This document shows positions 1-12,120 of a stretch of DNA of 64,000 bases, one piece after another. Source of the DNA: Sulfurimonas sp. (GTDB lineage Bacteria; Campylobacterota; Campylobacteria; Campylobacterales; Sulfurimonadaceae); the NCBI GenBank assembly GCA_030949945.1, contig JAUZRZ010000062.1, positions 1 to 64,000 on the forward strand, in the 5' to 3' direction. Numbering within the stretch: the stretch's first letter is position 1; every line of letters begins with the position of its first letter. The notes under the pieces were generated by a model. That model was not told where the DNA came from and did no database searches. It worked only from the letters and a program-made list of their open reading frames with translations. The translations under genes were made by a program, and so were the position numbers.

Positions 1-401
1 GATATTAGAACAAGTAATATATATTTATTTTGACTGTGAATCTATTATTGTGGCTGAGAGGGTTCGGATTTTATTCCTAAATATTTTGTTGGCAAATTTG
101 ATTTACATCAACGAACATATGCGATAAATGAATTTTGGATAATGTGTGATGAGCAAGTTTTTATTTTATTATATATACTCCTTTAGAAATGGTTTTTTAA
201 ACCAAGCAGTAGGTCTCTACAGTTAAATCTTTGCACGATTACCAATGTTTAAAGAAATGATAATAAAGTTTCCTAAAAGAAGAACAAAACACAATCGGCA
301 ACTACTTCCAAAAAACTAGACCAGTTAATAGACCTCCACCATCAAGAACTAGAAAAACTAAAAACATAAAAGAAGCATCCTTATCTAAGATGTTTGTCTA
401 G
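1..401 (+). CDS. hsdS: Type I restriction-modification specificity subunit HsdS, C-terminal part (5' truncated by window, frameshifted)
   Basis: Frames joined across indels read VGKFDLHQRTYAINEFWIMCDEQ ... TVKSLHDYQCLKKMIIKFPK(x)EEQNTIGNYFQKLDQLIDLHHQELEKLKNIKEASLSKMFV*, a typical HsdS C-terminus; stop TAG at 399-401. Confidence 0.85.
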
Positions 402-411
402 GAGGCGGTAT

Positions 412-1026
412 ATGATTTTAGAAAATAGGCTTAATATTAGCGATGCAGTTGAGTTGGCACGAGTAGAAGAGAGAGTGAGTAAATACAAGGCAAAACAACT
501 CTTTGAGAAAAAGGCTTTAGAGTGTTGTGAAGTGGGAAGTTTTGCAACGCTTTGCTTTATTCATACGAGCCTCTTTGGCGAGATTTACCCTTTTGCTGGA
601 AAGATACGAGAGGTAAATATCTCTAAAGGTGGTTTTCGTTTTGCACCTGTGAGCTATTTGGAAGTATCTGTCAAAAATATAGAGCAGATGCCACAAGATA
701 GCTTTGATGCCATCATAGAGAAGTATGTAGAGATGAACATAGCCCACCCATTTCGTGAGGGTAACGGTCGTAGTATGCGAATATGGCTTGATCATATACT
801 CAAGAACATGCTTAAAAAAGTGATAGATTGGAGCATAGTCGATAAGGATGATTATCTTCTTGCCATGGAGCGAAGCCCCATAAAAGATATAGAGATAAAA
901 TATCTACTCAAAGAGGCACTTAGCGATAATATAGATGACTATAACCTCTATATGCGTGGGATTGATGCGAGTTACTACTACGAGGGTTACATACTCTATA
1001 AAACAGAAGATATAAAAGAGGACTAG
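412..1026 (+). CDS. Fic/DOC family protein (putative AMPylase)
   Basis: Fic motif HPFREGNGRSMR; SD AGGAGG at 400-405 just upstream of ATG 412; stop abuts hsdR ATG. Confidence 0.9.
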   Translation: MILENRLNISDAVELARVEERVSKYKAKQLFEKKALECCEVGSFATLCFIHTSLFGEIYPFAGKIREVNISKGGFRFAPVSYLEVSVKNIEQMPQDSFDAIIEKYVEMNIAHPFREGNGRSMRIWLDHILKNMLKKVIDWSIVDKDDYLLAMERSPIKDIEIKYLLKEALSDNIDDYNLYMRGIDASYYYEGYILYKTEDIKED

Positions 1027-4000
1027 ATGACATTTACTAAAGAGAGTGAATTTGAAAAAGCACTTATACAAGAGCTTAGTAAAAAAGGTTGGGAAGAGAA
1101 GATTATTAAAAACCCTACAGAAGAAGATTTACTTCAAAACTGGGCAAATATTCTTTTTGCTAATAACAAAGGTATAGATAGACTGGGTGATGAACCACTA
1201 ACCCTTAGTGAAATGCAACAAATCATCGAACAAATTAACACTTTAAAAACTCCTCTAAAACTTAATAGCTTTATCAACGGTAAAACAGTTTCTATCGTAA
1301 GAGATAATCCTAATGATGCACGACATTTTGGTAAAGAAGTAAGTCTTAAAATATATGATAGACAAGAGATAGCAGCAGGACAAAGTCGTTATCAGATAGT
1401 ACAACAACCCATCTTTAAAACAAAATCTAAAGATACTCAATGACCGCCGTGGTGATTTAATGCTACTTATAAATGGTATGCCAGTCATTCATATAGAACT
1501 TAAAAGAAGTGGGGTACCAGTTTCACAAGCCTGTAATCAAATAGAAAACTACTCCCGTTCGGGTGTTTTTACAGGTCTCTTTTCTCTAGTGCAAGTTTTT
1601 GTAGCGATGGAGCCAAATGAGAGTAAATATTTTGCAAATCCTGGCACGGATGGAAAATTTAACAAAGACTACTATTTTCACTGGGCAGATTTTAATAATG
1701 AACCTATAAAGGACTGGAAGAAGATAGCTTCAACACTTCTTAGTATCCCTATGGCTCATCAACTTATAGGTTTTTATACGGTAGCAGATAATGCTGATGG
1801 TGTTTTAAAAGTTATGCGAAGTTATCAGTACAATGGCGCTAATGCAATAAGTGATAAAGTTGCAAAGATTGATTGGAAAGATAAGAACACTCTTGGTGGT
1901 TATATCTGGCATACTACAGGTTCAGGTAAGACGATGACAAGCTTCAAGTCTGCCCAACTCATAGCAAACTCTAAAGATGCAGATAAAGTAATCTTCTTAA
2001 TGGATAGAATTGAGTTAGGTACACAGTCTCTTAATGAGTATAGAGCCTTTTCAGATGAAAATGAAGATGTTCAAGCTACAGAAAATAGAGGCATTTTAAT
2101 AACAAAACTAAAAAGTAGTGACCCAGCTAATACTCTCATTGTTACTTCAATTCAAAAAATGAGTAATATCAATGATGAAGATGGTGGATTCAAAGCCAAA
2201 GATATTGAACTCATAGGTAAAAAAAGGATAGTGTTTATTGTAGATGAGGCACACCGTTCTACTTTTGGGGATATGCTAATAACTATAAAAAATACATTTG
2301 AGAGTGCTGTCTTTTTTGGTTTTACGGGTACACCAATACAAGATGAAAATCAGAAGAAAGATAGTACTACTGCTACAGTGTTTGGTGATGAACTGCATCG
2401 TTATAGCATTGCTGATGGTATTAGAGATAGAAATGTACTTGGGTTTGACCCATACAAAATACCAACATATAAAGAAAAAGATTTGAGAGAAGCTGTAGCC
2501 CTACAAGAAGCAAAAGCAAAAGATGAAGAAGAAGCAGTAATTGACCCTAAAAAGGCAAGAAGTCTTTTATAAGTTTGTGAATGATGTGACAATGGCAGGA
2601 TACTTTGATGATGCAGGTAAATATAAAAAAGGGATTGAAGACTATATACCAAGGTCTCAGTATGAAAGAGAAGAACATCAAAATGAAGTAGTTAAAGATA
2701 TAGTTGAAAACTGGATTAGGATTTAGTCGGAATTCTAAATTTCATGCTATTTTTGCAACAAGTAGTATCCCACAAGCAATTACTTATTATCGTTTACTAA
2801 AAGCTAAAATCAAAGATGAAAAACTTGACTTAAAGATAACAGCTCTTTTTGATGCTAACATTGACAACGGTGGGGGTGTGGCATTTAAAGAAGATGGTTT
2901 AGTGGAGATAATTGAAGATTATAATGAGCAATATGAACAAGATTTTTCATTGGCAAACTTTCCTAAATTAGAAAAAGATATAGCTTCAAGACTAGCACAT
3001 AAAAAGCCTTATATCAATATAGAAAAAGAGACTAACAAGCAAATTGATTTACTAATAGTAGTAGATCAAATGCTGACAGGTTTTGATTCTAAATGGATAA
3101 ATACTCTCTACCTTGACAAAATGCTAGAGTATGCAAATGTTATACAAGCATTTTCAAGAACTAACAGACTTTTTGGAACAGATAAGCCTTTTGGTACTAT
3201 TCGTTATTATAGAAAGCCACATACAATGGAAGAGAATATAAATAAAGCTATCAAGCTATACTCTGGAGATAAGCCACTAGGATTGTTTGTAGATAGATTA
3301 GAAGATAATTTAAAAAGCTTAATCGTATTTATGGCGAGATTGATGAACTTTTTTGCAATGCTGGAGTGGTAAACTTTGAAAAACTTCCTAATGATTTAAC
3401 AGAGCGAGGAGAATTTTCAAAACTGTTTAAAGAGTTTAACGATGCTCTTGAAGCATCAAAAATTCAAAGTTTTCAATGGGATACACTAGAGTATAAATTT
3501 GATAAAAGAGTTATAAAGCTTGATTTTGATGAAAATACATATCTTAGTTTAGTTCAAAGATATAAAGAACTCTCAAGTGCTGGTGGGGAACTGGTGAGGG
3601 TGGCGAAGTTCCTTTTGATATTGATGGTTACATAACAGAGATTGATACACAAAAAATAGATGCTGACTTTATGAACTCTCGTTTTAACAAATATCTTAAA
3701 GTCCTTGTAAATGGTAATGAAGCAGATATTAAAAAAACATTAGATGAACTCCATAAATCGTTTGCCTCTTTAAGCCAAGAAGAACAAAAATATGCAAATA
3801 TATTACTTCATGATATTCAGAGTGGAAATATTACAATAGATGAAAACAGAACATTTAAAGAGTATGTAACAGAGTATCAAGCGAATGCTGAAAATTCTCA
3901 AATAGCAAGGTTAGTAGAGCTGTTCGGGTTAGATGGTACTAGAATAAAAGAGATGCTAAATAGTGACATTACAGAAACAAATCTTAATGACTATGGTCGT

Positions 4001-4157
4001 TTTGATGAATTGAAAAATAGTGTTGATAAGGCTAAGGCAAAAAAAATATTTTGAAGAGTTCGAGGGAACAGTAATAAAACCTTATAAGGTAAATCAGAAA
4101 GTATATAAACTGCTAAAAGATTTTCTCCTTAATGGAAACATTGATATAGGATTATAA
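1027..4157 (+). CDS. hsdR: Type I restriction endonuclease subunit HsdR (several frameshifts)
   Basis: Fragments carry the RMT nuclease region (LLINGMPVIHIELKRSG), Walker A (WHTTGSGKTMTS), DEAH (VDEAHRS), and GFTGTPI; collinear across ORFs 1027-4054, continuing in another frame to TAA 4155-4157 (YFEEFEGTVIKPYKVNQKVYKLLKDFLLNGNIDIGL*). Confidence 0.93.
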
Positions 4158-4249
4158 ACTTATGCTTTGCAATATTTATCAAAGATATACAGATTTAAAA
4201 CCATTTGTTGTAAAAAAATGTTGTAAAACTTTAAAAACAGAAAACTTAA

Positions 4250-4267
4250 AGCCCTTGTTTAAGGGCT
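4250..4267 (-). terminator. Putative rho-independent terminator of the DUF445 gene
   Basis: AGCCCTT-GTTT-AAGGGCT hairpin followed on the minus strand by a T-rich stretch. Confidence 0.45.
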
Positions 4268-4899
4268 AAAGTAAGAAAGATGAGACTAATCCAATAAGCC
4301 CACCAAATACACCACCCCAAACAACAAGCCAGTCTAAGTGCTCTTTTATGAGTGTTTGAACTATCTCTTTTACAAGCTCTGGTGTGAGTTCATTTAGGCG
4401 GGAGTCTATGACGGACTCTATGGAGTTTAGCATATCCTCGTTAAGTGAAGAGTTTTGGAGATGCTTTTTGCATAGTGGCATTAAATGCTTCAGAGTTTAC
4501 TATTTTGATGACAGCTACTTTCATCTTAGATGAAAAAGGTTCACGAAGAGTCTCTAATGCTGATTCTCCGCCAAACATACCAAGCATTCCTCCAAAAGAG
4601 GATTCCATCACTGTTTTAGAAAGAGCATCAAACGCAGGGGTAAAGTCTGTATCTTGTATGATAGGTTCAAGGTTGATTTTTTGCTCTTCATTTGCAAAAA
4701 AGTTCTCTAGTTGTTCGGGAGTGAAAAATTCATTCATCATAAGATTTTTTATGGATGACTTAAAGGCTTCAAAACGCAGAGGAATAACACCACTTCCATA
4801 AAGAAGTGGTACTTTTTCAAAAAGCATATGAATGGCTAGTTGATTTGTAAGTGCTCCTGAGAGGGCAAAAAGACCTGTAAAAAGTAGGGCAGAGTGCAA
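4266..4899 (-). CDS. DUF445 family membrane protein (frameshifted; true start probably upstream, about 4930)
   Basis: ALTNQLAIHMLFEKVPLLYGSGVIPLRFEAFK; C-terminal TM segment in second fragment. Confidence 0.75.
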
Positions 4900-5006
4900 C
4901 TCTACAAAGAGAAATGAAACTCCTATTAGGATGAGTGCAAGTGTACATTTGTTATAATACTTATTATAGAATTTATTAGATCATAGGAGTAAAGGATACT
5001 CCATTA

Positions 5007-5405
5007 CTATTTTTTGTAAGGGTAAGTTTTCATCTTCAGCCCTTTTGTCGCATACTCCATCCCACCTAAGATATTTATAACCTTATAGTTGAGCTTTTGT
5101 GACATCCACGGTGCTATCATTGAAGTTCGACTTCCTGTATGACAGATGATGGCAAAAGGTTTTGTTGTATCAACTTTTTCATTTAACTCTTTTAAAAAAA
5201 CATTAAGGTCGTATTTCCCTTTTTCGTTAAAAAACTCTATGGGTATTGCACCTTTTAAAACTCCTCCATCCCTCCACTCGCCAACGGTTCTAATATCTAC
5301 AATAGGCAGTTGTGAGTCTAACATTTCTTGTGTCATATATGAGTTTTTTAGCTCTGCAAAAAGTGAAACAGAGATAAGCATCAATAGTAAAAGTATTTTT
5401 TTCAA
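5007..5405 (-). CDS. Rhodanese-like domain protein, exported
   Basis: Signal peptide KKILLLLMLISVSLFA; IVDIRTVGEW and CHTGSRTS active-site loop; start TTG preceded by GGAGA. Confidence 0.85.
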   Translation of the reverse strand: MKKILLLLMLISVSLFAELKNSYMTQEMLDSQLPIVDIRTVGEWRDGGVLKGAIPIEFFNEKGKYDLNVFLKELNEKVDTTKPFAIICHTGSRTSMIAPWMSQKLNYKVINILGGMEYATKGLKMKTYPYKK

Positions 5406-5461
5406 TTTGTTCTCCAAAATAAACTGTATAATTATAACAATAATATTTAAATAGGAATACA

Positions 5462-5833
5462 ATGGCAGCATCCGCAAAAGCGATAAACAATGCAAATAGA
5501 CTTCGTTACATTCGAGCACTTGAGCGTTTTCATAAAGGAATGATTTCATTTTTGATGAATACTCCTGAACTTACACATAAAAGTTTGAACAAAAAGATAG
5601 ATAATTCTGTGAAACTTCTCAAGAGAATTGATGAGATAGACTTGTATAAGGGTGAACTCAAAGATTTGCAAATTCTTGTTAAAAAAATTATTGGCTATAA
5701 AGATTCTGAGGATGATATAGAGAATATAAAAGAAGAAATTTTATATGCTTCAAATCAGCTTGATAAAAATAAAAATGCAAAACGCTATAAAAAAGATAAA
5801 CATGCGAACTCTATGTTTGATGACTGGGAATAG
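5462..5833 (+). CDS. Conserved hypothetical protein, helical
   Basis: Intact 123 aa ORF directly upstream of the response regulator. Confidence 0.65.
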   Translation: MAASAKAINNANRLRYIRALERFHKGMISFLMNTPELTHKSLNKKIDNSVKLLKRIDEIDLYKGELKDLQILVKKIIGYKDSEDDIENIKEEILYASNQLDKNKNAKRYKKDKHANSMFDDWE

Positions 5834-5842
5834 TGTAGTAAA

Positions 5843-6497
5843 ATGGCAAGAATACTACTCTTAGAAGATGATATAACTCTTGGAGATACTCTTTGTGAGC
5901 TTTTAGAGTCTGAGGGGTATGAACTCTCTCTTGTAAGACTTGGCAATGATGTCCTAGACTTAACACAAGAGCAAAGCTTTGAGTTAATGCTCTTTGATGT
6001 AAATGTACCAGACTATAATGGCTTTGAGCTTTTAGCGAGTCTTAGAGAGTCAGGTGACACTACCCCGTGTATCTTTTTAACCTCTTTAAATGACATCGCT
6101 TCACTCTCAAAAGGTTTTGAAGTTGGTGCTGATGATTATCTAAAAAAACCTTTTGACTTTGATGAACTGACTTGTTCGTATAAAAGCACTACTACGTAAA
6201 TCTTTTCAAGCTCAAGAGAATGAGATACACTATAAACATCTACTCTATAAGATAGCAACAAATGAACTTTTTGATAAGAATAAGCTTCTCGCTCTAGCAC
6301 CGCAAGAACAAAAACTAATGGCACTTTTTTTTAAACAAATAGACAAAACAGTAAGTAAAGAAGCACTACTCTTTGAGCTTAATCGAGAAAGCGAAGCAAG
6401 CGAGGGAGCACTACGGGTATATATTACTAAGCTACGTAAAGTTGGGCTTGAGATAGAGACTCTCAAAGGTACAGGGTACAGACTTGTTAGAGTATGA
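5843..6497 (+). CDS. OmpR-family response regulator (frameshift near 6170)
   Basis: Receiver LLEDD...LMLFDVNVPDYNGFEL...FLTS...LKKPF; second frame gives winged helix (VSKEALLFELNRESEASEGALRVYITKLRKVGLEIETLKGTGYRL). Confidence 0.9.
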
Positions 6498-7551
6498 AAA
6501 AACAGCATTTTGGAAGTTTTTTAGTATTTACTTTGGAAGTGTAGCTATTCTCATCTTGGCTGCTGGCTATTTTTATTTTACAGAGCAGGAAAAGATACTG
6601 ATAAAAAAAGAGCATTTTTCTATGATTGAACATATTAGAAAAATTAAAATGAACCGACATGAAGCACATACCGATGGAATTACCCATACTGTAGTATATA
6701 CCCAAATCCCTGCGTTTAATATAAATAACTTTACTATTAAAGAGAACTATTTTGAAGCTTTTATCCCCTATAGTTGGGATAGTGGATATTACAGAGTTCG
6801 AAAAAATAAAGATACTTTTTATAAACTACTTTTTGATATTAAAATAAAAATTATTTTGATGCAAGCAGTTCTCTTACTACTCTTTGCAAGTATTAGTTAT
6901 TTACTCTCTTGGCGTGCACTGCGACCGATGCAAGAGGCGATAAATAAGCTAGATAAATTTTCCAAAGATTTGATTCACGACTTAAACACACCAGTCACAT
7001 CAATACTACTTAACACTAAAATACTAGAGCGAACAATAGAAGAATCAAAAGCACTTACTCGAATCAAAACAAGTGCCAATGAGATAGGTGAACTACATCA
7101 TAACTTAACAATACTCCTTCAAGAAGATACTTTTGTTATTCAAAATGAGAATGTTTTTGAGATAGTCGAAGATGTAGTCAATACTCAAAAAGGTATTTGT
7201 GAAGATATTCGCTTTATAGTTGAGCATAGTTATTTAGAAGAAAAAGTGAATAAAGATGCCCTAAAACAAATTCTGACAAATATAGTCTCAAACTCCTGTA
7301 AATATAATAAAAAAGATGGTATCGTAAAAATTTATGCAAAAAAGAGTTCTCTTTATATTGCAGATACGGGGATTGGTATAGAACAACCTGAGGCTGTATT
7401 TGAGAGAAAATATAAAGAGCATAAAAGTGGATATGGAATAGGGCTAGATATAGTAAAGCGCCTCTGTGATGCTATGGAGATAGAGATTTCACTCTCTTCG
7501 CAAAAAGAGAGAGGGACGCTTGTCGTACTAAAGTTTAAAAACTATATGTAA
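6484..7551 (+). CDS. Sensor histidine kinase
   Basis: FSKDLIHDLNTPVTSI H-box, NIVSNSCKYN N-box, ADTGIGI G1, GYGIGLDIVKRL G2. Confidence 0.92.
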   Translation: MLEYEKTAFWKFFSIYFGSVAILILAAGYFYFTEQEKILIKKEHFSMIEHIRKIKMNRHEAHTDGITHTVVYTQIPAFNINNFTIKENYFEAFIPYSWDSGYYRVRKNKDTFYKLLFDIKIKIILMQAVLLLLFASISYLLSWRALRPMQEAINKLDKFSKDLIHDLNTPVTSILLNTKILERTIEESKALTRIKTSANEIGELHHNLTILLQEDTFVIQNENVFEIVEDVVNTQKGICEDIRFIVEHSYLEEKVNKDALKQILTNIVSNSCKYNKKDGIVKIYAKKSSLYIADTGIGIEQPEAVFERKYKEHKSGYGIGLDIVKRLCDAMEIEISLSSQKERGTLVVLKFKNYM

Positions 7552-8952
7552 TATCCATAAAAAGTTTGTCATTATTACTAATGGCATTTGCAAAAGGTCT
7601 ATCCGACTTTATAGCTGTGTCAAGGTAGTCAATAACTCCGATATTTGCAACTACTGCATCGGCTACATCATACTCTAAAGAGGCTCTAAAAAATCCACCA
7701 TATTGCCAGTTATGTCCAAACATACTTAGAAGTAGTGTCGCATTTAGTGTGTCATTTCGCATAGAGTGAGTTACTCTAAATGCAGTCTGTAGTTCATCTT
7801 CTTGAACATAATCAGGAACATATCCAATTGTCATTCCTGACATCTGCTTTTCATGATTAAAAATATGGCGATTAGCTAATTCAAGTGAGAGTACAGTATC
7901 TGAGATACCCATATAGTCTACACCTAGAAGTGCATCGAAGCGACTCTTCTCATCTTGTGTTGAGTTGTACTTTAAGGAGTCTATAAACGCAGCCTCACTT
8001 TTAAAAAGCCAACTTCCCTCTACTATGTTAAACGCAGTACCTAAGATCTGTATTTTTGAGACTACTCGTGCAGCATTTGGTAGAGTTCCCTCCAAGTGCC
8101 ATCTTGAGTCATATACATCAGCCCCATAAAAAGAGATGTCCCAGCCTGAGAAAACACCATTAAGAGAGAGGGCATACTGTGTATTATCCAGACGTGCTTT
8201 GGGGTTGGACTAACTCTATAAAAGGGTTTGGTGCATTTGGAAAAACTTTGTCTGCTGGAAAATACTCTCCAAAAGGGGCAGGTTCTAAGAAAATACGACT
8301 CTCAAAAATTGCCATAGCACGAGAGACTCCAGTCTCCAAAGTAATAGTCGAGTTTTGCCATAGATGTAGGTAAACGCAGATCTTCTATATCTGTCATACC
8401 AGGGAGTCTATTGTCAAGTGGATTGATAACATCGGTAATACGAATACTATCTGACTTTCCCCAAACTACAATTTGACGACCAACTTTGAGGTCTATATCA
8501 CGAGTGAGTCTTCCTTGTATATATGTATCATCAAAACGCAGCTGGGTACGGTATGCATTGAGTACATCATCATTAAAGGTCTGATTACTTACATCATAAT
8601 AGGCATCATAAAAACCATCACCACTTACTCTCATCTTCCAATCATCATTAAACTTGTAGTCAGCTTGTAAGAAGAGGGCAGTTTGTGCTTGATTTATCCC
8701 GCTATACTCTACACCATCCACACTATGGTCTCTGTAGCCATAAGCACTCTTAAAGGCGATGTTTCCACTTAATGTGAAGTTACTTGGTGTTTGAGACTCT
8801 TCTTCATCGGTGATTATCTCCTCACTGCTATCAAGTATCTCTTCATCAAAGCCTCCAAAGTCTAACTCTAAGTCTTCCTCTGCATGAAGCTCTATGAGTG
8901 AGAAAAGAAGTAATAAAAAGTAGCTAAGCTTACGAATTTTTCTCAAACTCAT
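7535..8952 (-). CDS. DUF1302-type outer membrane beta-barrel protein (frameshifted)
   Basis: KVGRQIVVWGKSDSIRITDVINPLDNRLPGMTDIEDLRLPTSMAKLDYY; signal peptide; C-terminal F. Confidence 0.8.
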
Positions 8953-8953
8953 A

Positions 8954-9736
8954 TTAGATACCGCGTTCTAATGTTCTTGTAGTAAAAAGAGACTCATCTA
9001 AGTCTTGATTGTATTTGATATTTGAAAATTTAAAAATAGACTTATGAAGCATTTTTTTACCTTTTTTTGTTATCATCTGCATCTCTTTTACTGTCCAGAT
9101 ACCATCAAGAAGTTCTAACTCTTTAACCATCATATACTTCAGTTTTTTCCCTTTTTTGATGTAGTTAAGTGCCTGAATGATAACAAAGTTATCTTGTCTT
9201 ACAAAAACAATACTTTTCTCATAACCTGTCTCTTCTACTGTTTTTTGAGTTTTAGGAGTAACAAGCATTTGCCATGTCTTATGCCCTTTAATAGTAGGCT
9301 CTTTCATAATTTTATAAGTATAATCTGAAACATTTCTACTTGTCATATCTGAGTAGGTAAAATCACTTCCCATAAAAGAAGAACTTTTATCACTTGAAGC
9401 GATACGTTTTACCTTGCGAAGTGCTGGAAGATAGAGCCACTGGTCATCATCAGCATTTGAATCTTCATAATCATATGTTAAAAAAGCTGTATTTTTTACA
9501 TCAGCAGGAGAGAGAAAAAAGAGAAGTTTGAGTGTATCTTCACCTCTGTTTTTTGTATAGACTTTTAAGTTACGCACTCTCTTTTTATTGCTTTTGTCTA
9601 TAAGTATCATCTTCATATCTGAGATGATATTGTCTCCCTCATCTCTATCGTGTACTTTTTGTGCTATCTCTTCGCCTGTTATGGCAAAGAGAGAAGTGAG
9701 TGTGAGTGTTGCGAGTAGTAGTATTTTTATAAACAT
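8954..9736 (-). CDS. Outer membrane lipoprotein-sorting (LolA-like) protein
   Basis: Signal peptide; WLYLPALRKVKRIASSDKSSSFMGSDFTYSDM is characteristic of this family. Confidence 0.85.
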   Translation of the reverse strand: MFIKILLLATLTLTSLFAITGEEIAQKVHDRDEGDNIISDMKMILIDKSNKKRVRNLKVYTKNRGEDTLKLLFFLSPADVKNTAFLTYDYEDSNADDDQWLYLPALRKVKRIASSDKSSSFMGSDFTYSDMTSRNVSDYTYKIMKEPTIKGHKTWQMLVTPKTQKTVEETGYEKSIVFVRQDNFVIIQALNYIKKGKKLKYMMVKELELLDGIWTVKEMQMITKKGKKMLHKSIFKFSNIKYNQDLDESLFTTRTLERGI

Positions 9737-12117
9737 TATTTATCCTTTGTGATAAGAGTCAGAAGTGCTGGCCCTAAAATGATGTTGGCTAGTAGTGCTA
9801 TGAGAATAGCACCACCTGCAAGAATTCCGAAGTTTACAAGGTTACTTAAACTTGCAAACATATAAACAAAAAATCCAAGGCTCAGGACTACTGAAGTAGC
9901 AACAAGTGCTCGACCTGTTCCTACCATGGTCATCTCAACTGCCTCTTGTGTAGAGTAACCTTGATGATGATACTTTGCAAAGTTATGAAAGAAGTGGACA
10001 GTATCATCAACACTTAGACCTATAACGATGGCACCTACTAGCATAGTAAAAAGGTCAAGTGGCATATCTACAAGTGCCATAAAACCAAGTGCTATGATGA
10101 TAGGCAGAAGGTTTGGCAGCATACTTATAAGACCTATTTTAAAGCTCCCAAGTAAGATTACCATCATAATTGCGATAAGTACAAATGCCATAAGGTAAGA
10201 TGTAGCCATTGAGTCCATCGCTGCTACAAGTGTTCTTTGAAAGAGTGGTACCATACCTGTTATGGTTACCTCTGCATGATTTCCTAACTTTTCATGAAGT
10301 ATTTTTTGGAGTTCATCACTAATGGCAGTATATTCGCTCGCTTCCATCCAAGGGAGTTTAAATGTAACTCTAGCCTTGCTCATACTTGCATCGACAAAGT
10401 CCTCTAAGTCATCGCTACCAGAGTTTTCAAATAGTAAAAATTCTTGAGGGATAAGGGAATCATTATCAGTTATTCGGTAGTACTCGGGCTTGTTTTCATG
10501 TAGTGCTCTATGAATCTCTTTTAGAACATCCCCAACACTCCAACCCTTACCTACAAAGTGTGTATCGGTCTTAAATTTTTCTAGTTCATGAACTGCTATC
10601 ATCTATTTTTTGAAGTAAAACAGCATCATAAAGACCATTCTCTTTTTGTGTATCTATGATAACTTCCATAGTTACAGAGCCACGAAGTGCCTTATCTACT
10701 TTAAAAGTAGAGATTTTTATAGGGGAGTCATCTGGCTGCCATGAGAGTGTATCGTGTTTAAATGAGACTTTCATTGCTAGGTATATAAATGCAACCGCGA
10801 TGATAAAAGAGACAAGAACAATCTTTTTGCATGTAAAAAACTAAAATCAGCAATAGCTAAAAGAAAGTTATCCATTCTTTTTGATGCCTCAACTGCAGAG
10901 TGTTTTGGCTTAAGTGGAAGCACACTTAAAAGAGCAGGAAGTAAAACAATAGTGTTAAGGAGTGCAATAAGTACACCAAGTGCTCCAAAAACTCCTAGTG
11001 CTGCAATTGGCTCAAGTGAAGCAGTAGAAAAGGAGAAGAGACCAGCTGCTGTAGTGAGCGAAGTCATTATGATAGCTAAGCCAGAGTGTCCTAGTGAGTG
11101 GACAATAGCCTCATCTTTATCACCATGCTCATTAAAGTGTTTAAAAAACATAGAAAGAAGGTGAACTACTGCTCCTATACCAACGGCGAGTAAAAAGGAT
11201 GGAAGAATTTGTGTTGGAATAGTGATGGGAGTTCCAGCGATAGCCATAAAACCAATGGTAGTAAGTAGAGAAATAAGTACAATAAAGATAGGAAGTAGCA
11301 CAGCACTTAAACGCCTAAAGACAACAAAAAGAAAAATCATCATTATAAGAATTACAAGTTTTACAAATTTTTGCATATCTTTTTGTACTGACTGTTTATT
11401 GTAGTCATTTACAGCTAGTGAACCTGCTACATAAACACTAAAGTCATCGCTGTTAAACTCTTGTGCTATCTTATTAGCAGCTCGAACCATTTCACTCTTT
11501 GATGGGTCTGTTAAAAACTCTGCATGATTCTCTTGAGTCTCTTCTTCACCAAAACCTTCTAAATCATCTGCACCCTCAACACTCTCATAAGCACTCGGCT
11601 CTAAGATAATTGTTGTGAAGTTATGGGCTGTATTGTAGAGTAGATTTTCATACATTGCATTATTTAAAGCAGTTTTTTTGATCTTTGAGAGTTCTTTGTC
11701 TGTAGTAGGAAAGTTCTCCATAAGGTCTTCAACTATAAGACTATCACCTTCTCCACGAGTATTTCTTGCATTTATTAAAGAAGTTATGTCGTTAAGGTGG
11801 GGAACATTATGCTCTAGCTTATCGTGAAGTTTTTGTAGTTTAGTCAGAGTAGGGAGAGAAAAAATATCTTTTGCTTCTACTATCACCATGATTTTTTCAT
11901 CTTGACCAAACTGTTCTTTAAATGCTTCATAACGAATAAGAGCAGGGTCGTTAGCCTTTAAAAACCCTTCTGTTGAAGTATCAATAGTAATAAAACGCAG
12001 GTTGGAAATGATAACAATACTTATTAATAACATGACAAATATTGTTTTTTTCGCATTCTTAGTGATGGATTTACCCATCTTTTGCAGTTGTAATTCGCTA
12101 GAAGTTTTCCAGTTCAT
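9736..12117 (-). CDS. RND/MMPL-family transporter (frameshifted into three ORFs)
   Basis: Two RND-type membrane modules; GAIVIGLSVDDTVHFFHNF and SFLLAVGIGAVVHLLSMFFKHF. Confidence 0.88.
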
Positions 12118-12120
12118 AAT

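Noticed and set aside
517-795. Antisense ORF opposite the Fic gene
   Set aside because: Lies entirely antisense to a strongly supported Fic CDS and shows no domain or start signal; typical spurious ORF of low-GC DNA.
9301-11404. Several short plus-strand ORFs (10656-10844, 10952-11164, 11222-11404) opposite the MMPL gene
   Set aside because: Composition mirrors the complementary transmembrane coding sequence; no independent support.
9736-12117. Split MMPL as two separate transporters
   Set aside because: The fragments are collinear and together make one two-module RND protein; the break is a frameshift.
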